Source: Taklimakanibacter albus (GTDB taxonomy: Bacteria > Pseudomonadota > Alphaproteobacteria > Rhizobiales > Aestuariivirgaceae). Taken from it: a DNA stretch of 64,000 nt. The stretch spans positions 1,524,765 through 1,588,764 of the forward strand of contig NZ_JAENHL010000007.1 of NCBI RefSeq assembly GCF_016595235.1, in the 5' to 3' direction. The translations under genes and the position numbers were made by a program. The notes beneath the pieces were generated by a model, which had not been told where the DNA came from, did no database searches, and saw only the letters and a list, made by a program, of their open reading frames with translations. Below, piece by piece: positions 16,488-26,000 of the stretch; within the stretch, counting starts at the first letter, position 1, and every line of letters begins with the position of its first letter.

Positions 16488-17699
16488 ATGGCCATTTCCA
16501 GCAAACTGGCGACCCTAGCCGTGCATGCCGGCATCAAGCCGCATCCGGTGACCGGCGCCATCGCGCCCGATATCAGCATGGCGGCCAATTATGCCAGCCG
16601 CTTCGGCGAGATCGGCTTTTCGGCCGAGGGCACCCAGCTCGACAAGGTGTCGTTCGCCTATGCGCGCGAATGGCACCCCAATGGCCGCCAGCTCGAGGAG
16701 AAGCTCACCGCCCTCGAAGGCGGTGAGGACGCCGTCGTCTTCGCCAGCGGCATCGGCGCCATTTCCGGCCTGTTCCTGCATCTGCTCGATCCCGGCGACC
16801 ATGTGCTGATCAGCGACATCTCTTATGCGGGCACGGCCGAATTCGCCCGCGGCCTCCTTTTGCGCAAGGGGATCAAGGCCGACTTCGTCGACATGGCGGA
16901 TCTCGCCGCGGTCAAAGCCAAGGCCGTTCCAGGCAAGACCCGTCTCATCTATGCCGAGAGCCCGTGCAACCCGGTGCTGAAGCTCGCCGATATCGCAGGG
17001 CTTGCGGCGATCGCAAAATCGGCCGGTGCCAAGCTCGCCATCGACTCGACCTTCGCCAGCCCAGTGATCACGCAGCCCCTGGCGCTGGGCGCCGATTATG
17101 TCGTGCACTCGCTGACCAAATATATCGGCGGCCATGGCGATGCGCTGGGCGGCGCCGTCATTGGTGCCGCGAAAGACATGAAAGCGTTGCGCGAGGAGGT
17201 CGTCACGCATCTCGGCGCCAGCATCAGCCCCTTCAACGCCTGGCTCATCCTGCGCGGCATCGAGACCTTGCCGATCCGCATGGAGGCCTATTCACGCAGC
17301 GCTTTGACCGTCGCGCAATTCCTGAGCGAGCAGCCCTTCGTCACCCGACTGCGCTATCCGCATCTGCCCTCACACCCGCAATATGAGCTGGCGAAGCGCC
17401 AGATGGCCTTGGGATCCGGCATGATCTCCTTCACCGTGAAGGACCAGCAGCGTTTCGGCCGCGCGCTCCACGACAGGCTCCGCATCTTCAAATATGCCGC
17501 CTCGCTCGGCCATTCGCACAGCCTCATCCTGCATTGCGACACCAACGACCTGCAGCGCACCACCTTCAAGCTCGATGACGCGGCGCTCAAGCGTTATCGC
17601 GACTTCGCCGGTGATGGTTTCTTCCGCCTCAGCATCGGCCTCGAGGATGCGGGCGATCTCTGCCGCGACCTGAAGCGCGCTTTCGATGCGATGGCCTGA
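16488..17699 (+). CDS. Cys/Met-metabolism PLP-dependent enzyme (trans-sulfuration family)
   Basis: The 403-residue protein is a fold-type I PLP enzyme of the cystathionine gamma-synthase/methionine gamma-lyase family. The PLP lysine is in HSLTKYIGGHGDALGG (about residue 210), and the upstream DSTFASPVITQPLALGADYV segment holds the conserved cofactor-binding Asp. The start at 16488 has a GAGAGGA site ten bases upstream; the frame extends 7 codons further but into that site. Family members make or break C-S bonds on Cys, homoserine or Met derivatives, so the exact reaction is open. It is next to an XRE-cupin regulator and a SnoaL-like gene. Confidence 0.88.
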   Translation: MAISSKLATLAVHAGIKPHPVTGAIAPDISMAANYASRFGEIGFSAEGTQLDKVSFAYAREWHPNGRQLEEKLTALEGGEDAVVFASGIGAISGLFLHLLDPGDHVLISDISYAGTAEFARGLLLRKGIKADFVDMADLAAVKAKAVPGKTRLIYAESPCNPVLKLADIAGLAAIAKSAGAKLAIDSTFASPVITQPLALGADYVVHSLTKYIGGHGDALGGAVIGAAKDMKALREEVVTHLGASISPFNAWLILRGIETLPIRMEAYSRSALTVAQFLSEQPFVTRLRYPHLPSHPQYELAKRQMALGSGMISFTVKDQQRFGRALHDRLRIFKYAASLGHSHSLILHCDTNDLQRTTFKLDDAALKRYRDFAGDGFFRLSIGLEDAGDLCRDLKRAFDAMA

Positions 17700-17702
17700 C
17701 CC

Positions 17703-18071
17703 ATGGCGAAGATGACGCTGGAACGGCTCGAGCAGTTCAACGACGCCTGGGCACGGGGCGATGTCGCGACGCTGATGACCTTCATGACTGATGACTGCAT
17801 CTATCAGGCGTCCGTCGGCCCCGAACCCGGTGAAACCTTCAGCGGCCGCGCCGCGGTCGAGGCTGGTTTCCACCGGATGCTGACGTTTGACGGCGACAGC
17901 GAAAGCCGGGGCGGCCGCTGCGCTGTCATGGGCGATCTCGGCATCGCCGAATGGTCCTATGTCAGAAACGAAGGCGGCCGCAGCGTCGAGACGAGAGGCT
18001 GCGACATCTTCGAATTCGTAGGCGACAGGATCCGCCGCAAGGACGCCTTCCGCAAGACCTTCATCCGGTGA
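17703..18071 (+). CDS. SnoaL-like / NTF2-fold protein
   Basis: The 122-residue protein has the NTF2-like pattern: MTLERLEQFNDAWARGDVATLMTFMTDDC at the start, a GRAAVEAGFHRML helix, and a C-terminal strand pair around ETRGCDIFEFVGDRI. SnoaL-like proteins bind small ligands or act as isomerases, and most are uncharacterised. It follows the PLP-enzyme gene after 3 bases and is probably cotranscribed. Its last 11 bases overlap the stop of the convergent ABC ATPase gene. Confidence 0.82.
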   Translation: MAKMTLERLEQFNDAWARGDVATLMTFMTDDCIYQASVGPEPGETFSGRAAVEAGFHRMLTFDGDSESRGGRCAVMGDLGIAEWSYVRNEGGRSVETRGCDIFEFVGDRIRRKDAFRKTFIR

Positions 18072-18861
18072 GATGAGCGAGCAGCTCGCGGCGCAGCTCG
18101 TTGAAGCGCGGTGAAAATTTGACACCGCCCTCGCGCTGCGCCGGGAGGTCGATCGTTCTTTCGGTGACGATCCGGCCGGGAGGTCCCTTCATCAGATAGA
18201 CCCGGTTGGAGAGGAACACGGCCTCCTCGATGTCATGCGTGATGATCAGCATGGTCATGCGGGTGCGCCCCCACAGATCGAGCAGAAACTCCTGCATGCG
18301 GGCGCGCGTCTGGGCGTCGAGCGCGCCGAAGGGCTCATCGAGCAGCAGAAGTGACGGCTCGTTGGCGAGCGCCCGGGCGATCGCCACCCGCTGCTTCATG
18401 CCGCCCGACAGCTCATGTGGTGAGGCATTGCGGCGCTCATAAAGCGAAACGATCGCCAGATGATGCTCGACCCGCTCCTTGATGGCCGCTTCGGACGCAC
18501 CGCGCAGGCGCAGGCCGAAAGCGACATTCTCATAGACGCTGAGCCAGGGATAAAGCGAATAGGACTGGAACACCATGCCGCGATCGGCGCCCGGCCCTTC
18601 GATGGCGCGCCCATCCACCAGGACGGCGCCCGTCGTCGCCGGCAGGAGCCCGCCGATCACCTTGAGCAAGGTCGATTTTCCGCAGCCCGAGCCACCGACG
18701 ATCGCCACCAGCTCGTTCTCGGCGACACGCATCGAAACGCCGGCCAGCGCATCGAAGCGGCCGTTCCTGGTGGCGAAGCTGACACCGACCTCCCTCACCT
18801 CGAGTTTCGGTGGCACGACCGCGGTGGCGGCCGCGCGATGATGCATCATCATATCAGCCAC
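18061..18861 (-). CDS. ABC transporter ATP-binding protein (nitrate/sulfonate/taurine type)
   Basis: The 266-residue ATPase has Walker A GGSGCGKST, the signature ELSGGMKQR and Walker B LLLLDEPFGALD, followed by the switch His in ITHDIEEAVFLSNRV. The overall pattern is that of SsuB/TauB-type subunits. It follows the binding-protein gene with a 3-base gap. The partner permease gene is not in this operon but is divergent at 20704, so the importer is split across two transcripts. Confidence 0.92.
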   Translation of the reverse strand: MADMMMHHRAAATAVVPPKLEVREVGVSFATRNGRFDALAGVSMRVAENELVAIVGGSGCGKSTLLKVIGGLLPATTGAVLVDGRAIEGPGADRGMVFQSYSLYPWLSVYENVAFGLRLRGASEAAIKERVEHHLAIVSLYERRNASPHELSGGMKQRVAIARALANEPSLLLLDEPFGALDAQTRARMQEFLLDLWGRTRMTMLIITHDIEEAVFLSNRVYLMKGPPGRIVTERTIDLPAQREGGVKFSPRFNELRRELLAHLTG

Positions 18862-18864
18862 GAG

Positions 18865-19863
18865 TCAGAGAACCGCTTTGACGACCGACGCGTCGTAGAA
18901 CTTCGCCAGGTCGGGCACCGCCTGGATCTGTCCCTTGCCGACCAGGAATTCCGCCAGCGCGCGCATCTTGTCGATCACATAATATTGGCTCTGGGGATCC
19001 GTCATCGCCGCGACATTCTCCTGGGGGCTCGGCAGATAGACGCCTTTGAGATCCTGCGCCACGGCATCGGCCGGAACGCCCATCGCCTTGGCGCAGATAT
19101 CGAGCGCCGCCGCCGGATCGGATCTGAGGAAGTCGAGGCCCTTGAAGGTCGCCTTGACAAAGGCTTTGACGGCCTCCGGCTTGGCGGCGAGCACATCGTC
19201 GCGCACCTGGTAATAATCGACGATCGCCGTCGGCATCGCCGCGGTGTCGAAGATGATGCGCCCGTCCGGCACTTCCTTGTTCACCTGGCCGAGATAGGGC
19301 GCGTAGGTGACGGCGATATCGACCTCGCCCGACCGATAGGCGGCGGCCGCGACATCGGGCGCCAGATTGATCAGCGTGACATCCTCTTCCTTGAGACCGA
19401 CCGTATCGAGCACCTGCAGCAGCATGAAATGGCTGACGGCGACGAGCTCGACGGCGATGCGGCGGCCTTTGAAATCGGCGAGGTCCTTGATTGTATTGCG
19501 CGCCAGTATGCCATCGGCGCCGACGGAGAAATCCGGAATGAGGAAGTTCTTGAAGGCGATACCATTGGCAGCGAGCGTCAGGGCGCTCGACCCGGCGGTG
19601 CTCGTCATGTCGACACGGCCCGCCGCGAAAGCCGGCGCGGCGTCATTGCCGGAAAAGGTGGTGAGCTCGAGCGCCACGCCCGCTTCCTCATAGAAACCTT
19701 TGGCGAGCGCGATATAGACCGGGCAATAGCCTACCCAGGTTCCCATGCCGAGCTTCAGACTGGGGACGCCGGCGGCATGGGCGGCGCCGATGGGCAGTGC
19801 GCTGGCGGCGAGCGCCGCCGTCGCGCGGCCGACGAAGCCGCGCCGTGTGATGGTCCTGAACAT
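18865..19863 (-). CDS. ABC transporter substrate-binding protein (SsuA/THI5-like)
   Basis: The 332-residue periplasmic protein begins MFRTITRRGFVGRATAALAA, a twin-arginine type signal that ends near AAHAAG. The mature protein has the SsuA/ThiY/NMT1-like fold pattern, with LKLGMGTWVGYCPVYIALAKG and later ALELTTFSGNDAAPAFAAGRVDM. Ligands in this family range from sulfonates and nitrate to pyrimidine precursors, so the substrate is unknown. It lies between the cyclase gene (24-base gap) and the ATPase gene. Confidence 0.9.
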   Translation of the reverse strand: MFRTITRRGFVGRATAALAASALPIGAAHAAGVPSLKLGMGTWVGYCPVYIALAKGFYEEAGVALELTTFSGNDAAPAFAAGRVDMTSTAGSSALTLAANGIAFKNFLIPDFSVGADGILARNTIKDLADFKGRRIAVELVAVSHFMLLQVLDTVGLKEEDVTLINLAPDVAAAAYRSGEVDIAVTYAPYLGQVNKEVPDGRIIFDTAAMPTAIVDYYQVRDDVLAAKPEAVKAFVKATFKGLDFLRSDPAAALDICAKAMGVPADAVAQDLKGVYLPSPQENVAAMTDPQSQYYVIDKMRALAEFLVGKGQIQAVPDLAKFYDASVVKAVL

Positions 19864-19887
19864 GAATTCCTCCCTTTTGTTATGAGC

Positions 19888-20613
19888 TCAAGGCTTCTTC
19901 TGGTTGGGCACGAAAGCAAACACCCGCGCCGGAAATCCGGTGGCGCCGGTGATCCGGGCGACGGCGGCGACGAGCCAGCCACCCTGCTCGGGCAGCTGCT
20001 CGAGACCGCTGAGATTTTCCAGCGCCCAGCGGCCGGCGCCGAGCCAGGCGCGATGCACCGGAAAATCGGCGGCGATGAACGGATCGATGCTCGCCGTATC
20101 GACACCGATGCCGACCACATCGGTCTTCTCGATCAGATGAGTGATTGCCGCGAGCGACCAGCCTGGGCTGTGATGACTTCCATTGACACTGCCGAAATAA
20201 CGCGCCGCATCGTGCCAGCGGCGGGACCAGCCCGAGCGCATCACCAGGATGGCGGCCGATGGAAGTGCGCCCTGACGGTTTGTCCAGCCGGTGATATCGC
20301 TCACCTCGATCTGCGCATCGGGATCATGCTGTGCCCTGGCGCTGATATCGATCACCACCAGCGGCCCCATGAGCTGCGTCAGCGGGATCTCGTCCACCGC
20401 GAGTCCATTCTCGGCGAAATGCAGCGGCGCATCGAGATGGGTGCCACAATGCTCCGCCATATCGAGCCGGTAATCGAGAAAGCCGTCTCTGGCGCGCGTG
20501 CCCGCTTGCCGGCGCTCGATCGGCCGGTCGCCCGGATAATGTGGCGCCGCCGCCGAATAGGCATGCGAGAGATCGATCACCTGGCAGGCGGCGGTGAACA
20601 CCGGAGACAGCAT
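19888..20613 (-). CDS. Cyclase-family metal hydrolase (kynurenine-formamidase-like)
   Basis: The roughly 241-residue protein carries the cyclase-family metal motif HCGTHLDAPLHF. Known members include kynurenine formamidase, isatin hydrolase and polyketide cyclases, so it is probably a hydrolase of an amide or lactam. I use the ATG at 20613 (MLSPVFTAACQVIDLSHAYS). A TTG at 20676 in the same frame would add 21 residues and run into the divergent promoter. It is first in an operon with an ABC binding protein and ATPase, which suggests it acts on the imported compound. Confidence 0.8.
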   Translation of the reverse strand: MLSPVFTAACQVIDLSHAYSAAAPHYPGDRPIERRQAGTRARDGFLDYRLDMAEHCGTHLDAPLHFAENGLAVDEIPLTQLMGPLVVIDISARAQHDPDAQIEVSDITGWTNRQGALPSAAILVMRSGWSRRWHDAARYFGSVNGSHHSPGWSLAAITHLIEKTDVVGIGVDTASIDPFIAADFPVHRAWLGAGRWALENLSGLEQLPEQGGWLVAAVARITGATGFPARVFAFVPNQKKP

Positions 20614-20703
20614 GCGGCCAATCCATTCATATCTGTTTACTGTACTAAGATTTACATATAATGATACGCCTCGCAAGACAAGAAGCCAAAAAATTCTATT
20701 CTA
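20614..20703. promoter_or_regulatory. AT-rich divergent promoter region (cyclase operon / permease)
   Basis: About 90 bases separate the cyclase operon (minus) from the ABC permease gene (plus). They are clearly AT-rich (for example TTTACATATAATG at 20651-20663) against GC-rich flanks. Both halves of the split transporter probably start here. I could not define a certain operator. Confidence 0.4.
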
Positions 20704-21594
20704 ATGGGGCTTTTGATGACCGCTGCCCAAGACTCATTGACCGCCGACACACCGGAAGCGTCTTATCGACACGCTCTCCCCGCTCGTCTCCCGGGCGATT
20801 TGAGATCCTCTGTCTTCTGGCCGATCCGCCTGCCGATTTCGCGGCCGCTGGAGCTCTTCCTGATGGTCGCGACCATCACTCTGCCCTTGCTTGCCTGGAT
20901 CATCGCGACGCGGAGCGGCGATCATCAGCTCTTCCTGCCGTCTCCCGAGGCGACGTTGCAATCGGCCGCGACTCTGTGGAGTGACGGCAAGCTCCTCACC
21001 GATATCGGCGCCAGCAGCCTGCGCGTGGCGGCGGCCTTTCTTCTCGCCGCCGTGCTCGGCGTACCGCTCGGCCTCCTCGCCGGCAGCTTCCGCTCGATGG
21101 AGGCGATGATCATTCCGATCACCGGCGCCATCCGCTACATGCCGGTCGCCGCCTTCATTCCCCTCGTCATCATCTGGGTCGGCATCGGTGAGGCCTCCAA
21201 GGTCCTCATCATCTTCCTCGGTGTGTTCTTCGTGAATGTGCTGATGATCGCCGACGCGGTGAAATTCGTGCCGATGGAGATGGTCAACGCCGCCTATACG
21301 CTGGGCGCCTCGCGTCTCCACGTGCTGCGCCGGGTGATCCTGCCGGCGGTCCTGCCGAGCATGCTCGACACGTTGCGCATCAACGTGTCCGGCGCCTGGA
21401 ATTATCTCGTGGTGGCCGAGCTGCTGGCGTCGAGCGAAGGCCTCGGCTTCCGCATCATGCGGGCGCAGCGTTTTCTCCAGACCTCGGACATCTTCGTCTG
21501 CATACTGATCATCGGCGCGATCGGCATCCTGCTCGATCTCTCCTTCAAGCTCCTGTCCCGGCGGCTGGTGCCCTGGGCGCATCAGTCTCATTGA
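20704..21594 (+). CDS. ABC transporter permease (nitrate/sulfonate/taurine type)
   Basis: The 296-residue permease has about six hydrophobic helices and the EAA-type loop AAYTLGASRLHVLRRVILPA. It belongs to the SsuC/TauC group and should pair with the binding protein and ATPase encoded divergently at 18061-19863. An in-frame ATG at 20716 with a GGGGC six bases upstream is an alternative start and would remove four residues. The EamA gene follows after 13 bases. Confidence 0.9.
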   Translation: MGLLMTAAQDSLTADTPEASYRHALPARLPGDLRSSVFWPIRLPISRPLELFLMVATITLPLLAWIIATRSGDHQLFLPSPEATLQSAATLWSDGKLLTDIGASSLRVAAAFLLAAVLGVPLGLLAGSFRSMEAMIIPITGAIRYMPVAAFIPLVIIWVGIGEASKVLIIFLGVFFVNVLMIADAVKFVPMEMVNAAYTLGASRLHVLRRVILPAVLPSMLDTLRINVSGAWNYLVVAELLASSEGLGFRIMRAQRFLQTSDIFVCILIIGAIGILLDLSFKLLSRRLVPWAHQSH

Positions 21595-21607
21595 GATCAG
21601 TTTCGTC

Positions 21608-22465
21608 ATGACCTCCTGGACGAACCGTCTGCCGGCGCCACTGCTGGCGATACTGGCGATCATCCTCATCCAGCTCGGCACCGGCACCGCCAAGGACTTG
21701 ATGGCGGCGGGCGATCCGATGGCGCTGCTCTTCCTGCGTCTCGCTTTCGGCAGCCTCCTGCTGCTGCCCTTTCTCTGGTCGGAGATCTTTGCGCTGTCGC
21801 GGCCGCAATGGCGCGACGCCTGCCTGCTCGGCTTCATCTATGCCGGCTTCAACGCCTCGGTCTATTGGGCGCTCGGCCATCTGCCGCTGGGCCTCGTCGC
21901 GACCATCGGCTTCCTGGGCCCTCTGGCGGTGAGCCTCACCGGCATCCGCCGGCCACTCGACCTCCTCTGGCCGGCGCTGGGACTTGCCGGCGTCCTGCTC
22001 CTGGCGCCGCTCGGCGCATCGGGACCGGTGACGCTGACCGGCCTTCTGCTCGGGCTCTTTTATGCGGTGATGTGGGCGCTTTACATCCTCGTCTCGGCCA
22101 AGGCGGGAAGAAACCTGCCCAATCTCACCGGCTTCGCGCTGGCCACCGCCATCGCGGCCGTCATCGTGGCGCCTTTCGGCGTCACCGGTGTCGCGCAATA
22201 CTTCACCTCATGGCACGACATCGGCAAAGTGCTGGCGGTCGCGGTGCTCTCGACCTATCCCTTCGCCATGGAGTTTCTGGCTTTGAAGCGGATCGCGCCC
22301 AGCCTCTACGGTGTATTGCTGAGTCTCGAGCCTGGCATCGCCGCGCTCATCGGTCTCGCCCTCCTCGGCGAAGCGCTTACATCGCGAGGCTGGCTGGCGC
22401 TGATCCTCGTTTCGGTCGCCTCGGCGGGGGTGACCCTCATGCGTGACAGAACACGGAAAGGATAA
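21608..22465 (+). CDS. EamA-family (DMT) transporter, RhtA-like
   Basis: The 285-residue inner-membrane protein has ten predicted hydrophobic helices in two EamA-type halves. The sequence around LSTYPFAMEFLALKRIAPSL and GVLLSLEPGIAALIGLALLG resembles RhtA-type threonine/homoserine exporters. It would export amino acids or other small metabolites. It follows the permease gene and precedes the CsaA-like gene by 3 bases, so the three are probably cotranscribed. Confidence 0.87.
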   Translation: MTSWTNRLPAPLLAILAIILIQLGTGTAKDLMAAGDPMALLFLRLAFGSLLLLPFLWSEIFALSRPQWRDACLLGFIYAGFNASVYWALGHLPLGLVATIGFLGPLAVSLTGIRRPLDLLWPALGLAGVLLLAPLGASGPVTLTGLLLGLFYAVMWALYILVSAKAGRNLPNLTGFALATAIAAVIVAPFGVTGVAQYFTSWHDIGKVLAVAVLSTYPFAMEFLALKRIAPSLYGVLLSLEPGIAALIGLALLGEALTSRGWLALILVSVASAGVTLMRDRTRKG

Positions 22466-22468
22466 AAC

Positions 22469-22819
22469 ATGACGGCCGACTTCAAAACCCCGATCAGCCT
22501 CGATGACCTTGCCAAGATCGACATCCGGGTCGGTACTATCGTCAGCATTACGGAGATCGAACGCTCACGCGATCTCGTGCATGCCGTCGTCGATCTCGGC
22601 TCCGAACGGCGCAATGTCGTCATCGGCATGAAGCGCGAGCGCGCCGATGTGAAGGAAGTGGTCGGGCGCCAGGCCCTGTTCGTGGTCAATCTTCCGCCCC
22701 GCAAGCTCGCCGGCATCGTTTCCGAGGCGATGGTTTTCGACATCGGTTATGAGGACGGCATCACTCCGGTCCTCGCCATCCCGGAAAAACCTGTCCCGAA
22801 CGGCACCCGTGCCGGCTGA
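22469..22819 (+). CDS. csaA: CsaA-like tRNA-binding-domain protein
   Basis: The 116-residue protein is a stand-alone OB-fold tRNA-binding domain, as in CsaA and the C-terminus of MetRS. It has DIRVGTIVSITEIERSRDLV near the N-terminus and ends with the typical SEAMVFDIGYEDGITPVLAI segment. CsaA proteins are described as export-related chaperones or tRNA-binding proteins. Its place after an exporter gene is probably incidental. Confidence 0.85.
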   Translation: MTADFKTPISLDDLAKIDIRVGTIVSITEIERSRDLVHAVVDLGSERRNVVIGMKRERADVKEVVGRQALFVVNLPPRKLAGIVSEAMVFDIGYEDGITPVLAIPEKPVPNGTRAG

Positions 22820-22952
22820 CCCGGCCATTCCCCCCAATAATGATAGGTCCCGAAGCGCCGCCATGAATTGATTCCGTGCGGCCACACTTTTACCTTGCAG
22901 CGCAGGGCATTGGGGGACCGAAGCCCGTAACGGAATTGCAACAGACGGCGGC

Positions 22953-22974
22953 CGCGGATGCAGGTGCATCCGCG
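22953..22974. promoter_or_regulatory. 22-base perfect inverted repeat upstream of the autotransporter gene
   Basis: The arms CGCGGATGCA and TGCATCCGCG are separated by GG. The centre lies about 60 bases before the GTG start at 23024. It is either a protein-binding site or a stable hairpin in the 5' leader of the autotransporter mRNA. No other copy was noticed in the window. Confidence 0.6.
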
Positions 22975-23023
22975 ACGGGCGGAGCTTTGCCCAGGGCGCG
23001 CCGCAAGCAGGACGGGCTTATAC

Positions 23024-26000
23024 GTGACCAAGACAACCGAACGTCGGCCGGGGCGGCAGCTTCGTCATGGACTTCTCCTGGCCAGCACGGCGCTGGCCGC
23101 GCCTTTGTTCATCACAATCGCGTCACCGGCCGCGGCTCAGCAGGCGGGCGGCCAGGGCGGAAATGCCAGTGCCGGTATCAATCCCGGCGGCGGCGGCAGC
23201 GCCGGCCAGTCCGGCAACGGCATTGTCATCGGCACCAATGGCGGCAATGGAGCGAATGGCGGCGGCGGTATCCTCGGCGGCGGCGGCGGTATTTCCGACT
23301 GGGGCGGCGGCGGCGGCCGGGCTAGCGGCCGGGCTGCCGGTGGTGGCGGCGGCGGCGCCGGCGGCGTCGGCCTCGTGATCGATGCCGATGCAACAGCCCC
23401 GATCGGCACGAATACTTTCGGCGCCAGCGGCGGCAATGGCGGCCATGCCTCCTCGATCGGCTCGGGCGCCAATGGTGGGCGGGGCGGCGGCGGCGGTGGC
23501 GGTGGCGGCGGCAGCGGCATCTATGTGACGAGCCCCGGCACGGATGCGACCATTACTGTGAATGCCGGCGTTACGGTTCAGGGCGGCAATGGCGGTGCCG
23601 GCGGTGACGGCAACTCCACAAACGGCTCGGCCACCAGCGATGGCGGGCGGGGCGGCAATGGCGGCCACGGCATCACCGTCAACAGCATGACCGAGCATGT
23701 CACCATCAACAACAGCGGCACGATTTCGGGCGGCGTCGGCGGCACCGGCGGTTACGGCACGACCGGCATTCGCAACAGCGCCGGCGACAAGGGCTCCGGC
23801 ATCATCGGCAGCAATGTCACGATCACCAACAACGCCGGCGGCATCATCAAGCCGGGCGACGGCGCCGTGCCGGTGGACTACACCAACACCGGCAGCGTCA
23901 ACAACGCCATCACCATCACCGGCGGCACCAACAGCATCAAGAATGCCGGCAGCATCAATGGCCGCATCGAGCTCGGCGGCCTGAGCACGACGACTGTCTC
24001 AGGCGCCTATTCCAACGCGTTGAAGATCATTGGCGGCTCGACCATGAAGGTCGAGGGTTCAACCGCGGCGGGCGACGCCACCGGCTTCACCACGATCCAG
24101 AATGGCGGCACGATCGATATCGGCGCCGGCCGCAAGGTCACCGCCATCGGCGAGGTCATCAACGGGCAAGAGGCCGTCATCAAGATCGGCGCCAATGCGA
24201 CATTCGCGGGCGGCAATAGCGATCTTTACAATAACGGCACCATCGACGTTGGCGCCGGCGGCACGTTCTCCAATGGCGCCGGTATCAACAATTGGGGCGG
24301 CACCATCAATTTCAACGGCGCCGGCGCCAAGATGATCGCCGGCAACGGTTCGATCACCAATTGGGGCCAGATCAATGTCACCGCCGGCGACGTGACGGTG
24401 ACCGGCAGCTTCGACAATTCCAATGGCGGCAAGATCTCGCTCATCGGCGGCAACATGTCGGGCGTGACCACGCTCGACAATGGCGCGGGCGGCACGGTCG
24501 ACGTCGGCGCCGGCCGCACGCTGTCGGTCGTGACCTTCAACTCGACCGCCGGCAGCACGACGGGATCGGGCACCATCAACGCTTCCGACGCCATCAATCT
24601 GAGCTCCGGCGCCTATGGCACGGTCTTCGCCGGCACCGGCGACCTGACCAAAAGTGGTCCCGGCAAGGTGACACTGACCGGCGAAAACACCTATTCGGGC
24701 GGCACCACCATCGAAGCCGGCATACTCGAGATCGGCAATGGCGGCACGACCGGCTCGATCACCGGCGATGTCGCCAATAGCGGTACCCTCGCCTTCAACC
24801 GCTCCACCAATTCGACCTTCTCCGGCAATGTGACCGGCACCGGCAACGTGACCAAAAGCGGCGCCGGCACGCTGACCGTGACCGGAAGCATGAGCCATGC
24901 CGGCGGCACCACGATCTCGGCCGGTACGCTCGAGATCGGCAATGGCAGCACATCGGGCTCGCTGTCGGGCAATGTCAGCAACAGCGGCACCCTGGCCTTC
25001 AACCGCTCCGACAATATCGATTTCGGAGGCATCGTCTCGGGAACCGGCGATCTCGTCAAGAAAGGCGCCGGCACCCTCACTCTGACCGGCGCCAGCACCT
25101 ATTCCGGCGACACCCTGATCCAGCAAGGCACACTGAAGCTCGGCGCCGGCGGCAGCCTCGCCGCGAGCACCGATGTCGATGTCGCTGCGAGCGCAACCTT
25201 CGACCTCAACAACCATGCCCAGACGATCGGGCGCCTCTCGGGCGCGGGCGAGGTCAAGCTCGGCGCCTCGGGCGCGCTCACGGTCGATATCACGACAACG
25301 GTTGCTTTCGAGGGCGAGATCACCGGCGGCGGCTCGCTCACCAAGGCGGGCAACGGCTATCTCGTCCTGACCGGCGAGAACACCTATACCGGCGGCACCA
25401 CCATCTCGGGCGGCAAATTGCAGATCGGCAGCGGCGGCACGACCGGCTCCATTGCCGGCGACGTCACCAATAATGGCGAGCTCATCTTCAACCGGTCCGA
25501 CGACATCAAATTCGAAGGCGAGATCACCGGCTCGGGCAAGCTCATCCAGAGCGGCATCGGCGTGCTGACACTGACCGGCGAGAACGACTATAGCGGCGGC
25601 ACGAGGATCAATTCCGGCACCTTGCAGATCGGCGATGGCGGGACCTCGGGCAGCATCACCGGCGATGTGGAGAATGGCGGCACCCTCGCTTTCAACCGCT
25701 CGGACGATATCGAGTTCAGCGGCGTCATTACGGGCTTAGGCGGTCTCGTAAAGGACGGCGGCGGCAAGCTCACGCTCACCGGCGCGAATTATTTCAAGGG
25801 TGACACCGAAATCAAGGACGGCACTCTGCAGGTCGGCGACGGCGGCACCTCGGGGCAGATCACCGGCAATGTCATCAACGACGGGACGCTCATCTTCAAA
25901 CGCTCGGATGACATCGATTTCGGCAGCGAGATTTCCGGCTCGGGCGATCTCGTAAAGGACGGCGATGGCGTTCTGACCCTTCGCGGTGATGCCACTCATA

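Noticed and set aside
18460-20661. 733-codon plus-strand open frame
   Set aside because: It runs through an ABC ATPase, a binding protein and a cyclase gene that are all recognisable on the other strand. Its composition (very rich in Arg, His, Asp) is typical of antisense frames in GC-rich genes.
20614-20676. Extended cyclase N-terminus from a TTG start
   Set aside because: The extra 21 residues are not like the family and would use the divergent promoter as coding sequence.
23123-23698. Possible simple-repeat protein from antisense of the Gly-rich domain
   Set aside because: Gly codons read backwards give Pro- and Ala-rich frames. There is no start signal.
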